The position numbers and the translations under genes were made by a program. Positions 13,501 through 23,258 of a DNA stretch of 64,000 nucleotides are shown piece by piece. The stretch is from NCBI GenBank assembly GCA_038496675.1, contig CM076669.1:16324827-16388826 (forward strand), written 5' to 3'. Within the stretch, counting starts at the first letter, position 1, and the number at the start of each line of letters is the position of its first letter. The notes beneath the pieces were generated by a model that did not search any database, was not told the origin of the DNA, and saw nothing but the letters and a program-made list of their open reading frames with translations. The DNA is from Rachycentron canadum (lineage: Eukaryota; Chordata; Actinopteri; Carangiformes; Rachycentridae).

Positions 13501-14371
13501 GAGCGATCCATTGGGGAGGTATGGGTAGAGCAGGCAGTAGTGGCCCTCATCAGAAAAACAGCCCAACAAGTCTAAGATGTTTGGATGCTGATACCTGTGT
13601 AACACAGAGCAAACTAAATATTGGACACACATCAGACACACGGAGGAAAAGGTATCCTGAGTGAGAGTTGGCACATACAAATGATGAACTTCCATTTCTT
13701 TAGTGAAGATATCCCACAGCTTCTTCCAGGATACGTTATTTATCTGGAGAACAGTGTGTGAGGAAAAGATTTCCGTTAGCCTGACACCTCAACATTAACT
13801 TTTACAAGCAATTTACAACTTTCCACATGAAGAACTTGTTTAAACACACCTAACAGGGGCTTTAACCAATAGTCAACCCACTGTGACGTCACCTATCTGT
13901 TTGTGAGCTGCTGTTTTGAAGCCTCCAAGTTGTAATTTGTCTATTGGCCATTTAGATTTTTTGAAACCATATTTGGAGGAGAAGGTGTAGCTGAGGAGGA
14001 TTGAGGGGTGGATCTGAGCTGCTCTGTACTAGATAGAATGAAGGTTTGAGGCTCTTCAGCATTGGCTTCACTTTTCAGCCTCAGAGTCTACGTCCACTTT
14101 CATTGACAGTCTATGGGTTTAACACTAAACAGGAATATTTCCTAAAATGCCTCTCTGTTCCTATTATAGTCAATAATCACCTGTTTAAAAAGCTTGACTG
14201 CAAATGCTTTATTTCCAATCTGTGCTCTGTAGACATCAGAAAAGTGACCCTCTGAGATTCTCATTTTGTTGTGAAAATCTCTGGTTCCTTCTTTGATGTC
14301 TTTGAAAGTGATAACACGTGGCCAGTTTTCTTCAGTTGACACTGAAACACAGACAGATCAGTATGGCAACA

Positions 14372-14412
<41 letters not shown>

Positions 14413-17095
14413 AAAATCAAACATGATAAACCAATTTCAATCATTCATTCATTGCAGAAAGGGAAATTGAAATTACTCCTTACTGGTGTGTAACATGCTT
14501 CAGTTTATGTACACTTCACTTACTGGGGCTTGAAGTTTGACTTGAAGAGCTAACCTCTAGCTGGGAAGGTTTCTAATCAGAGAAAATACAGACAAGACAG
14601 TCATCATTTCTTCTGTCAGGTCACAGGTAGGTTAGGCCCCCACCTGTCTGAAGACTGAACACATTCAACAGTAGAACTAACCTTCACTTCAGCTTCACGC
14701 TCTGGGGGGGTGACACTGGGGGTTAGTGGCGACTCTGAAATAGAAAGACTCAAAGCTCAACTCGTGATGACTGAATCAACATGGTTTGCTGACCTCAGCC
14801 ACAAATAGAAACCAAGAAAGGGCTTTAGATTTCCTGCGTAATATAATTCCATGCGAACTCTCCCAACACAACAATCACAGGATATTAAAGAATACTCACT
14901 ATGATTCTTGATGGAGGAAGTAGGAAGATTTCATGTAAACTTCACTTACTGCTGCGCAACATGCCTCATTACAAATGTGTTATAGGTTGTGTTTCTCTCT
15001 CAGGCGGCTGCTGTGATTTAAAGTTTCAAAACACATTCCTAACTTCAGGCCTTTATCATCAAGGAGCACCTCAGTGGCTCATCTGGTGGAGCACACACCA
15101 TTGGGCTTAGTCCTTACTATGGTGGCCTGGATTGGAGTCTGACCCATGACCCTTTGCTGCAGATCATCCCCTCTCTCTCTGTCCCCAACTTCCACTTTAT
15201 TTCTCACTGTAGCTATATGTTACAGGCCTGGCCTGCTTTATGGTCTATTTTCCTCTAAATGAACATCATGTTGTATTGAAAACGACTTGAAACTAGAGAC
15301 TGAGACCATAAACTCATTAGGAAAACATTTACTGAGCTAATAAATCAAGGGAGAAGTAGGGACATTTTCCCATAGACTTCAATACAATCTGACTTCTTTA
15401 ACAACCAGTGGAGTCGCCCCCTGATGGTCATTAGAGAGAATGAAGGTTTGAGGAACGTCAGCACTGGCTTCACTTTACAGACCCAGAATCTATGTTTATT
15501 GACAGTCTGTGGGTCTATCTCACAGTATATTTATGTAGTTTGTTGATAGACATACTGTGAGTAATGTGTGTTATCAAATCAATGCAAATTTGACCCTCAC
15601 TGCACACTCTTGCTGTGTGCAGTGAGGGTTATCACCATGGTGAGGTTATCAGATTTATAATATGTGCGCACACATATCATTGCACACACATCTCATGGTT
15701 ATCTGTGAGTTATTTAAATATGTGCAGTCTTAATAGTGGGAACAGACCAATGCTTTGATGGAACTGACTGTCCACACCGGATACATACATCATTTCAATA
15801 AACACAGTATATAACAAAACAGTTTGTTTTCACAACAAGATCCCAGTAAATTCCACACAGTCAGCTGACTTAAATTAAAAAGGAGAAAACCACTGGCATC
15901 GTCCAACGTGCTGACTTTAGTTACCAGAACCACTGTGAGGAGAAAACTAGACCTGTTTTTTTTTTTGTTTTTTTTTTAAATATTTTTAAAAAACAAAAAT
16001 ATATATTTATTTTTATTACATTATCAGTTGGTTTTTGATCATATATATAATCATATTATTGTATTTTATGTGTCATGTGTCTGTAATATATCATTATTTT
16101 TATTTGTCACATGCTGAGTTACAGTGAGCAAAGCACCGAAGTAAGGATTCAGGTCTGTGCAAAACTGTAAAAGAACGGATAAAACATAATGACAATAATG
16201 CATATGGTGGGAAATGTTATGATGTTTTATATTTCCAAGGAATATGGAATTTTCCCACAGCCACATGGTTATCTTAAGATATCAATATCCCTGCACTGCT
16301 ATGCATTTCAATAAGTAAACAATCAGTTATGCTTGTTGGAGTGTGTACTTGCCTTCAGTGTTTTGTAAATGTCCTTGAGCTGGACTCTGGAAGAGCTGCA
16401 TGGCCCTGTGGTGGCCCATGTCCTGCAGCACCTGGAGCAGGTCCTTCACCCTTGAATTCTGCTGGGCCCAGGTCCACAGCAGCTCTCTGGTGGGACTCCG
16501 ACCTGCAGCCTCCAGGCGCTCCAACATGCGAACTTCCAACAGGCTGGGGACGACTCGGACGGCTGGAAGGACAGGAAGGATGATGGACGAGAAAAGGGAG
16601 GCAGTGTGTACACAAAAACAAGCACAGCAGTCCATCCATTCATTCATCTCCTTTCCCCCACATATTTATAGTTGCGCTGCCTGGAGATGAACTGGTTCAT
16701 ATAGATGACTATTATATAAATAAATGATTTTATAATAACATGCAACACAGAAACGCAAACACATGAGTGGATCTCAAAGGGACGTGTTAGTGTAGCTTTA
16801 CTGTGATCACTCACTCATCTAGAATATTTCTTCTAGGAGAAGTGTTTGTTTTGATGATCGCGAACTGAGCTTCACTCATCTGATAAAAGCATATGTCTGT
16901 GTCTGTGTGCATATATATCTATATACGGACAACCAGATAACACAAATCACGAATCCAGCTCTGAGGTTGAAGTCGATAACAGCAGCCCTCACCCAGTGCG
17001 CGCCATCCCAGAGTGTCCCCTCCACTGTCCATGATCCGGCAGAAGCTTTCGACGACCACCGGGGGGACGTCGAACAGGAAGGTGAAGGCGTCCAT
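7512..17095 (-). CDS. irak3: Interleukin-1 receptor-associated kinase 3 (IRAK-M), 13 exons
   Basis: Minus-strand exons: 17095-16993, 16562-16353, 14734-14682, 14572-14524, 14341-14181, 13743-13679, 13594-13480, 12359-12241, 11964-11766, 9442-9377, 8694-8527, 8343-7998, 7627-7512. All phases close to 589 aa (human IRAK3 is 596). Residues 1-100 are a death domain (FLFDVPP; LLWTWAQQN; DLLQVLQDMGH) for the MyD88/IRAK complex. Residues 150-430 are a pseudokinase: the ATP lysine is kept (AVKLF, K188), the glycine loop is degenerate, the HRD site reads ICGNIS (286-291) and DFG reads NFG (307-309). The tail has PVEQDE (476-481), a TRAF6-type PxExx(acidic) motif, and ECSQSEV as in mammalian IRAK3. Known role: cytosolic brake on TLR/IL-1 signalling. 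The ATG at 17095 is used because an in-frame stop lies just upstream. Intron 2 has a GC donor. Confidence 0.95.
8723..9200. repeat. Dispersed repeat family B, copy in irak3 intron 10
   Basis: The stretch at about 8845-8990 is nearly the same as 14035-14180. Other parts recur at about 12560-12800, 15250-15600 and, reversed, 59940-60330. Shared landmarks are a CCTCCAATTTGTAATTTGTC block, a GGCTTCACTTTTCAG block and a GTCTACGTCCACTTT block. It looks like a nonautonomous element; the class is unknown. Confidence 0.6.
10030..11510. mobile_element. MITE family A, copy 2, split by a Tc1-like insertion
   Basis: The segments 10030-10168 and 11228-11510 are reverse-oriented parts of the family seen at 546-1031. 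In the copy at 43.44-43.80 kb the flanking sequences lie close together (GTGATCCAATA soon followed by TGCAAGGTTGGATGG), so the Tc1-like element inserted later. It sits in irak3 intron 9. Confidence 0.65.
10170..11225. mobile_element. Internally deleted Tc1-like transposon with long inverted ends
   Basis: It begins CAGTGGCTTGCAAAAGTATT, ends in CACTG, and is flanked by TA on both sides. Inverted arms of about 190 bp share a GTCTTTCACATAAAATTCCA block (sense at right, complement at left). The length is 1056 bp, against about 1.6 kb for intact fish Tc1 elements. Only broken antisense transposase-like sequence remains at about 10620-10930. It is not autonomous. Confidence 0.85.
13063..13102. repeat. 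(TG)n microsatellite
   Basis: A TG run with one C interruption in irak3 intron 7. Confidence 0.9.
13869..14180. repeat. Dispersed repeat family B, copy abutting irak3 exon 5 donor
   Basis: It shares about 145 nt at roughly 90% identity with 8845-8990. The shared block runs right up to the splice donor of exon 5 (exon ends at 14181), so the GT of the donor lies inside repeated sequence. Confidence 0.6.
14379..14409. repeat. (CA)n microsatellite
   Basis: A CA run in irak3 intron 4, about 40 nt upstream of the exon 5 acceptor on the minus strand. Confidence 0.9.
15070..15240 (+). mobile_element. tRNA-derived SINE in irak3 intron 2
   Basis: A CAGTGGCTCATCTGGTGGAG box A-like start is followed by a decayed box B (GGATTGGAGTCTGA) and then CCTTTGCTGCAGATCATCCC with a CT-rich tract. 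This is a familiar teleost SINE layout. It is followed directly by a family B repeat copy (15250-15600). Confidence 0.65.
15250..15600. repeat. Dispersed repeat family B, copy in irak3 intron 2
   Basis: The 15230-15380 block is the reverse complement of about 59940-60110 (both contain the ATGAACATCATGTTGTATTG landmark). The rest matches the 8.8 kb copy. Confidence 0.65.
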
Positions 17096-17478
17096 CTGCA
17101 CGGCCGCTGTCACCGGGACTCACTGGGCTCTGTGGCACACGTAGCCTACGACTGTTGCTCAAATGCGGAAACTCCCCGCGGTCGCTTACGCAGCCTGACG
17201 ACGGACCAATGTGAGTCAACTTCAGAACAAGCTTTACCCCACAAGAGAAAAACCCCCGAGACACAATATGAGGCAGACTCGACCTGCGCTCGCGGCTGTC
17301 ACGTGGTGTGTCACCGTCACGCTTCCCCCGCACGGTACGTGTCCGAGCACGTGATCCTTTACTGCTGCTGTTCCGTGTCAGACGCAGGTGCGTTCTTCAC
17401 TGACCACACAAGGATACCACTGGGAGCATTGAAATAAGGCTAAAATATTTTTATAGTTTTAGTTTTTACACCTGTTAC

Positions 17479-17700
17479 TTTGACTCGTCCCACCTCCCTA
17501 AACATGGTTCAGACCAAGTCCCCCCCTTCATGGAAACAGTCTTCCCTAATGGCAGTGGCCTCTTTCAGCAGGATAATGCTCCCTGTCACTGTAACAATGG
17601 TTCAGGAGCTTTGAGGAACAACAACCAGTTCAAGGTGTTGACTTGGCTCCAAATTCCCCAGATCTCAGTCCAGTCCAGCATCTGTGGGATGAGCTGGACC
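17479..17700 (+). mobile_element. DNA-transposon fragment, nearly identical to one at 61.78 kb
   Basis: About 150 nt (17479-17630) match 61775-61923 with a single difference that I can see. The translation contains FQQDNAPCH, a motif reminiscent of transposase DDE regions. It is truncated on both sides. Confidence 0.6.
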
Positions 17701-18788
17701 AACAAGTCTGATCCCTGGAGGCTCCACCTCACAACCTCAGGACCACATTCCCCACTTCAGACCTGCTGTTCTCCTCCCGTCCACTAGATATCCCCAGACC
17801 TTTCCCTTGTTGCCCTTCTGCCTGTTTCCCTGCCAACCAACAAACTCTTTTTCAGTTTTCTCATTATCACGTCAGTCTTTAAACACGCCATTATTGACCA
17901 GCTTCTTGTGCTTTTGTGCCCTGGACTGTTTCAGAGTGTTTTCCTGAGATCCTGCATGTTTTCCACCTTGTCCGGCTGCTTTTACCTCAAGTCCTTCATT
18001 AAATCAGCCTGTCTCAGCGTCTGCATGCCGTTCCACCTCTCCCTGAAATCCTGACCCATTTTGATATCTGGATGTTATCATGACATCATGTCTGTCTCTG
18101 TGATGCCTCCTTAAGATTTCAATCTTATTCCATCCTTTCAACCATAGTTTAAATACAATGACATCCATGACCAGTCAACACGTTGGTGGGAATAACCTCG
18201 AATACTCTGATATGACTTCTGTCCAATTATGAACTAGAACTAGTCCCCACCTTTTCAGACATGTGAAATGTTTTTGTTTTTTGTTGTGTTTTGCACCTTG
18301 GACCACCATAATATCTGACCAATAACCACTTTCATTGTCCAGTTCAGACTTCTGCACCAAATGAGGACTGTGGACTTTGTCCCCAATACAAATCTGTAGA
18401 AGATAGATATATAATAGAAGATAGAAGACAGCCACTTCCATGAGCTGTATTTATGAACGGTGTCAAGTGCTTAGGCACGTTTCAGTAATCAATATTGTTT
18501 TAAAACAGACATTAAAAAACATTGAACCTACCCTTTAAACTCTAAAGCTGAGATGATTATACCTTCCAACACTGTTTTATGACTCCTCGTGGACCTTTGT
18601 CCTCTGATGACAGACAGACAAATCACTTTATTTTCAAATGAATTTAATATGAAGCATATGAATCTATTATTATTACTATTATCACCCAAATATCTTGTTG
18701 AGTATATTTACAACAAACATGAGCCTTATAGTTTATGTTGAGCTGAGAGCTACTTTAGATAGCTTATGATTTGGCATTTAGCTTAAAC

Positions 18789-18903
18789 CAGTGATTCTCA
18801 ACCCTTTTCACATGAAGGACCCCTAAACTGACAGAAATTAGACCACAGAAGAAAACACCAAAAGCCCCTGGGCATCCCCAGACAACTACTTTTAGAACCA
18901 CTG
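18789..18903. mobile_element. Short hAT-like MITE
   Basis: The left end CAGTGATTCTCAACCC and the right end TTTTAGAACCACTG form inverted termini typical of fish hAT-type MITEs. About 115 bp. Confidence 0.5.
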
Positions 18904-19045
18904 CATTAAGCATCAATTGCACATTGGAATGCAAACATTCACGTTCAATCATAAAAATGTTATATGCGGTTATATGTTGTGTTTGCTTGAGCTGTTAGTT
19001 GGGTTCATTGACCAGGGCTTGTGAGAGGTACTTTTCTATAGTCAA

Positions 19046-19577
19046 TAGATTCAGATCAGCTCCCAGTTTAGAGAAGCAGCAGGTAGCACCACATAGCAGC
19101 TGAGTGATTTGCCCTGAGGACAGGGGCATCTGAAAAAAACATGTTTTAGACACTTAAAAAACACTCACAGAAAAAAAATAACATCAGTTTCAGTGCAGGC
19201 TATATTTGGAATATCGTCACAGCTTTATCTTACTGTCAAACTGCACTTTTGTTTGAAACTACAGTTTGTGAACCGTTGAACTACTGTATTACTACACACT
19301 GCACAAGCGTAGGAGCACTTATGGGTAGTAATAAGGTAGTTCAATGGTTGAAAAAATGTAGTTCCCAAACAAAGGGCTGTTTGATAGCAACATAAAGCTT
19401 TTGAAAATATTCCAAATATAAATTACACTTTAAATGATATGAGCTTTTTTTTTTGTGGCCATTTTTTAAGTGTCTATAATATGTTTTTCGGCTGCCCCCG
19501 TCAACAGCAGCTCATCACTCAGCTTGTGTGCCAGTGCTACCGGCTGCTCCTCTAAACTCTGAGCTGATCTGAGTCTA
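19046..19577. mobile_element. Fold-back element (long imperfect inverted repeat)
   Basis: The left half (about 19046-19310) and the right half (about 19312-19577) are reverse complements at roughly 75-80% identity along their whole length. Examples are TTCAGATCAGCTC versus GAGCTGATCTGAG at the outer ends and GTTGAACTAC versus GTAGTTCAAT near the centre. There is almost no loop and no coding frame. Confidence 0.75.
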
Positions 19578-20104
19578 CTGCAGGTAATGCACTGACTACA
19601 GATGACTACCTCACACAGCCCCATGTCAAATAACCACAACTATGACTTTAATGCGTCTAAAACCTAATTTGACATACAAGTCATACATTTTTCACATTCA
19701 TTTTGAAATACAGAGCTGTTTTTCAGTGTGTTGCACACAACAGTAAAACACATTTACACTGGTTTTACAGTCATATCAGCAGTTCTGCCAGCAAACACAC
19801 TGTTAAAATGATTGTTTTGATTCTAATTGTAATGTTTCTGCCGGATATGCTGACATGTCACCACGCCTTTTTTTCCATAACGATCCATGTAATCTAGTCA
19901 TTGTAAAGATTGTTGCTCAGTTGTGTGTTTCGGCCCTTGTCACGTTAAACCAATCCATGAAGCATTAGAGTCATTGGGAGTTTATAAGGTTGTCCTTTCT
20001 TCATTTGTGGATCTTAAACTCAAATCCAAGATTACAGATGAAACAGCCAGTTCTTCTTCCTTGTCTGGAGCCTGAGCACTGTGGTTATCAAAGGATAGAA
20101 GGCA

Positions 20105-20110
20105 TTTATT
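20105..20110 (-). terminator. Candidate poly(A) signal of b2m copy B
   Basis: AATAAA on the minus strand about 100 nt beyond the stop codon. Confidence 0.5.
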
Positions 20111-20210
20111 CACTCAGTTACCTTACGTCAGTTACGATCTGTTTACCGAATTGAATGATGACACTGATAATGAGTATGGTACATACCTGCAGTAAGGTGG
20201 AGTGGAGAAC

Positions 20211-21378
20211 TTACATATCTGGTTCTGAGAAACAAAAACATTCACATTAAGAAACTTCTTTCTAGCACCTCACACCAGGGCAGTGTACACACTGTAACTG
20301 TAAAGTTCAGGGAAACACAAAAATGATGTGATAATAAAAAGACACACATTTGTGTCACTATTTTCCTGAACTTTCTACTGAATAAAGTCAAATAATTATT
20401 ATTTGTTTTTTTCCTTTTTGTTACTGATGAGTGTTGTGACTGTGTGAGAACAAAGATACATATGTTTGTGATACAGTACACATTCTTCTCAAAGTTAACT
20501 ATATTAGACATAATAATTCAATTGAGAAAAGTATGTAACATCTAAGTATATGTCAAACAAGGAGTAGTGACAGCAGAAATGATGCAGTGTTCAGGTAGGC
20601 ATAGTAATGTAGTAGTAGTATAATATTTTAAATAATAAATATTTTGTAAACCTTAGACAACCTGTTCTAACAATGGTCATCTTAATGACATCCATGTGAA
20701 TATTGAAAAGAGACAAGCAGATACAAACCCCAGCTGAATCTGCTGGTCTTCCCCATGTGTGTCACTCTGCAGGAAAAGCGGTCTCCTGCCTTTGGAGTGA
20801 AGGGCACATGTTTGGTCAGATGGTAGCTCCAGTTCTCCTCGAAGGCCAGGTCAGTCTGCTTGCTCCCAGGAATCACGTTGTCTCCGCTCAGCAGCTCGAT
20901 GGTGATTTCTGGAGGGTGGAAGCCACTCACATGACAGATCAGGGTGTTCTCTTTCTCATAATATCCTGGTTCACGGCTGTAAATCTGAACCTTGGGAGAA
21001 GCTGTACCAAGAGACACAAACCCATTGACAGAAATGAATTATTACCTGAACTCATACATACCCAGTTTAATACAGTACTGTCATCCTGACTGAAGATAAT
21101 GTATTGATTAGATTTAAGACATTAACTTCACCAAATGTTTGCTAAGCTGGTAGTCAACTTTTTTTTTTTACAGTTTTTTTTTTTACTGTTACTAGTGCCG
21201 TCTCTTCACATTTGGTTGTAACTGGTTGTACTGGCGCAAGTTCAGGACGCCATTTGTAAACCTGTCCCGACACAGACGAACAGTAGTTAAATGGAGCAGT
21301 TCACTTACAAAACATGGCAGTCGAAGCGGCGAAGAGACAGAACAGACTGATTACAACCGCGTGGACCGTCGTCTCCAT
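20211..21378 (-). CDS. b2m: Beta-2-microglobulin paralogue (copy B), 3 coding exons
   Basis: Exons 21378-21309, 21001-20729 and 20224-20211 give 118 aa (human B2M is 119). Residues 1-22 form a signal peptide beginning METTVHAVV. The mature part is one C1-set Ig domain with SPKVQIYSR, ICHVSGFHPPE, ENWSYHL and SCRVTH; the two disulfide cysteines are present, and it ends WEPDM. Family role: non-covalent light chain of MHC class I at the ER and cell surface. Exon layout equals copy A (exon 2 is 273 nt in both). Mature proteins are only about 55% identical by eye, so the duplication is old or one copy has diverged fast. The exon 2 donor is a weak GTTTGT. The frame is fully intact, so it is unlikely to be a pseudogene. 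Confidence 0.92.
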
Positions 21379-23258
21379 GGCTGCTCCTCCACACGGCGAC
21401 GGGCTGGAGACCTCACTGTGGCGCCGCTGAGGTTAGAGACATGAAGACGTCCTCACAGGACAAATCGAAAGTAAAGTTGTGTTGTTGTGGAGGCCACTTC
21501 CTGGAACCGGGCGGTGTTTAAGGCAGCTGCTCGGAACCTTCTAACCCCGCCCACCGTAACCAGCTCCGGCATACATTGGTCGAAAGACAGAAGTGCCTCC
21601 CATAAAAAGTGTTCTTCCAGTGGAAAAATAGAAAGAGTCTGTTGTCAGGTAGAAATCAGTCCGACATGTTGCTCACTGTGGCGCACTTTTATTTCAGCTG
21701 CCGCCCGCGAGTTGTCGGTTCGTGAGTGTTGTCGCTCAACGCCAGTGTTGTCCTCATAAATATTTATTCCATGTAAAAATGAGAATTATATACGAATCTA
21801 CTCACTTTACTGCAGTGCAGCTTTACTGATGGCCCTCACTTTGGATAAGTGAGTAAATGTAAATGAAAAATGTTACAACAGATAGATGTAATTACAAAAG
21901 CTACACTATTTATTTTTGTCATATAATTAGAAAAGAAAAAAATATCGAGGTCGTGTCAGAGCGAAGTAGAAGCAGCCCATAGCTGGGGCATGCCTGTTTC
22001 CCTCTGGCCAGGTAAACTCCTGTTTCCACAGCCCAAAGTAGACCCACATACACAATGATTGTCAGGTGATAATGCTGGCACACACACGTCTTCTGACCTG
22101 TCAGTCAGTATCCGGGGGACAACACCTGGAATCTGCCCAGATGTGGAAGGACATGGGCCAGACAGGGCCCAAGGACCAAGACATGTTGTTGACCATGTCG
22201 GACTGTTGTTATTGCCATCACCTGATATCCAGAGATGGTTGGTTTTATCCTGCATTTTTTTTTTATTATTCATGTTTAACCCAAAGTTCAACCCAATGTG
22301 ACTTGGGCTGTAGATTTCATAACTTTCACACAGTGTATGAGAAGTGAACATCTCATATACAGTATAAGGCAGATATGGGCTCAGCATTTTTAACCTGGTG
22401 ACACTATCAGTGTATGAAATGTAGGTGGGGAGAGTAAAATCTGGGCCACTCATTCAAATGTCTGCGTAATACATTCATTGACTTTGTCCACCTGCAATGG
22501 ACATGGGATTGCCAACATTTTCTTCTTCATAAAGCCTTTAAGAGAACAGATTGTTCAATATCCCTGTAATTAAAGATTGTAGGGGTTCGCATTTAAAAAA
22601 AAAAATGAAGACATCAATCATTTTATAACATTTTATTTAGAAGAGGGAATTTACAGGTGTCCTAAATTGGCAAATTAAGATTATTGAACAAACTTCAATT
22701 CGTTCCCCAAATCTCATCCGTGTATTATTAATCCAAGTTATTATTTGGATGCATAATTTAAGTAAGAAAAACAATTTAAATCATTGTCTGTGTATATAAG
22801 CAAATATTACACACTAAATGAACAAGCGCATTTCATTCCCTCAGCTTTATATACACACAATTTATATCTTCACCTTTCAAAGGCTGAAAAATAAGGTGCA
22901 AGTAATCTAAGCAACACACTGGCAATTTAAAAAAAAAAGAACATAATGACCTGCAGCCCATGTTTTCATATTAGAACAGTAAATGAAATTTTACATCCCC
23001 CTTAATATGCTATGGATATTTTGGTAAAGTGAGAAAGTCAGGAGAAACTGATTTTATTGATTCAAGATCGACCGCTGCTGTAGCTGAGGCCAGAACATCG
23101 GGCATCACTCTGGGGAGAGAAAATGACATCACATCATTCGACAAATCAGCAACTTCTGTGGCCAAATCTAACGTGACACTCCTGGTGCAGAGAGGAGGAA
23201 TAACTCCTCTGTGTAATGAAGAAATGAACTTACCAATTGCAATCACATCATTGCTGGG
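21379..23258. other. Spacer between tandem b2m genes
   Basis: The first 350 bp upstream of copy B are CpG-rich, with a GC box (CCCCGCCC, about 21546) and an inverted CCAAT (ATTGG, about 21575); no X box was found. The rest is AT-rich and includes the 3' UTR of copy A. An open stretch at 23010-23250 exists on both strands but matches nothing I recognise. Confidence 0.55.
22632..22637 (-). terminator. Candidate poly(A) signal of b2m copy A
   Basis: AATAAA on the minus strand about 620 nt past the copy A stop codon. Confidence 0.35.

Larger units (their letters stand above)
17096..20210. other. Intergenic region between irak3 promoter and b2m copy B
   Basis: The first 250 bp upstream of the irak3 start is CpG-rich and probably holds its promoter; no TATA box is obvious. 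The rest contains a transposon fragment at 17479, a small hAT-like MITE at 18789 and a fold-back element at 19046. I see no gene. Confidence 0.6.

Noticed and set aside
16994..17113. irak3 start at a GTG codon at 17113
   Set aside because: GTG starts are not normal in nuclear genes; the ATG at 17095 follows an in-frame stop and fits the domain.
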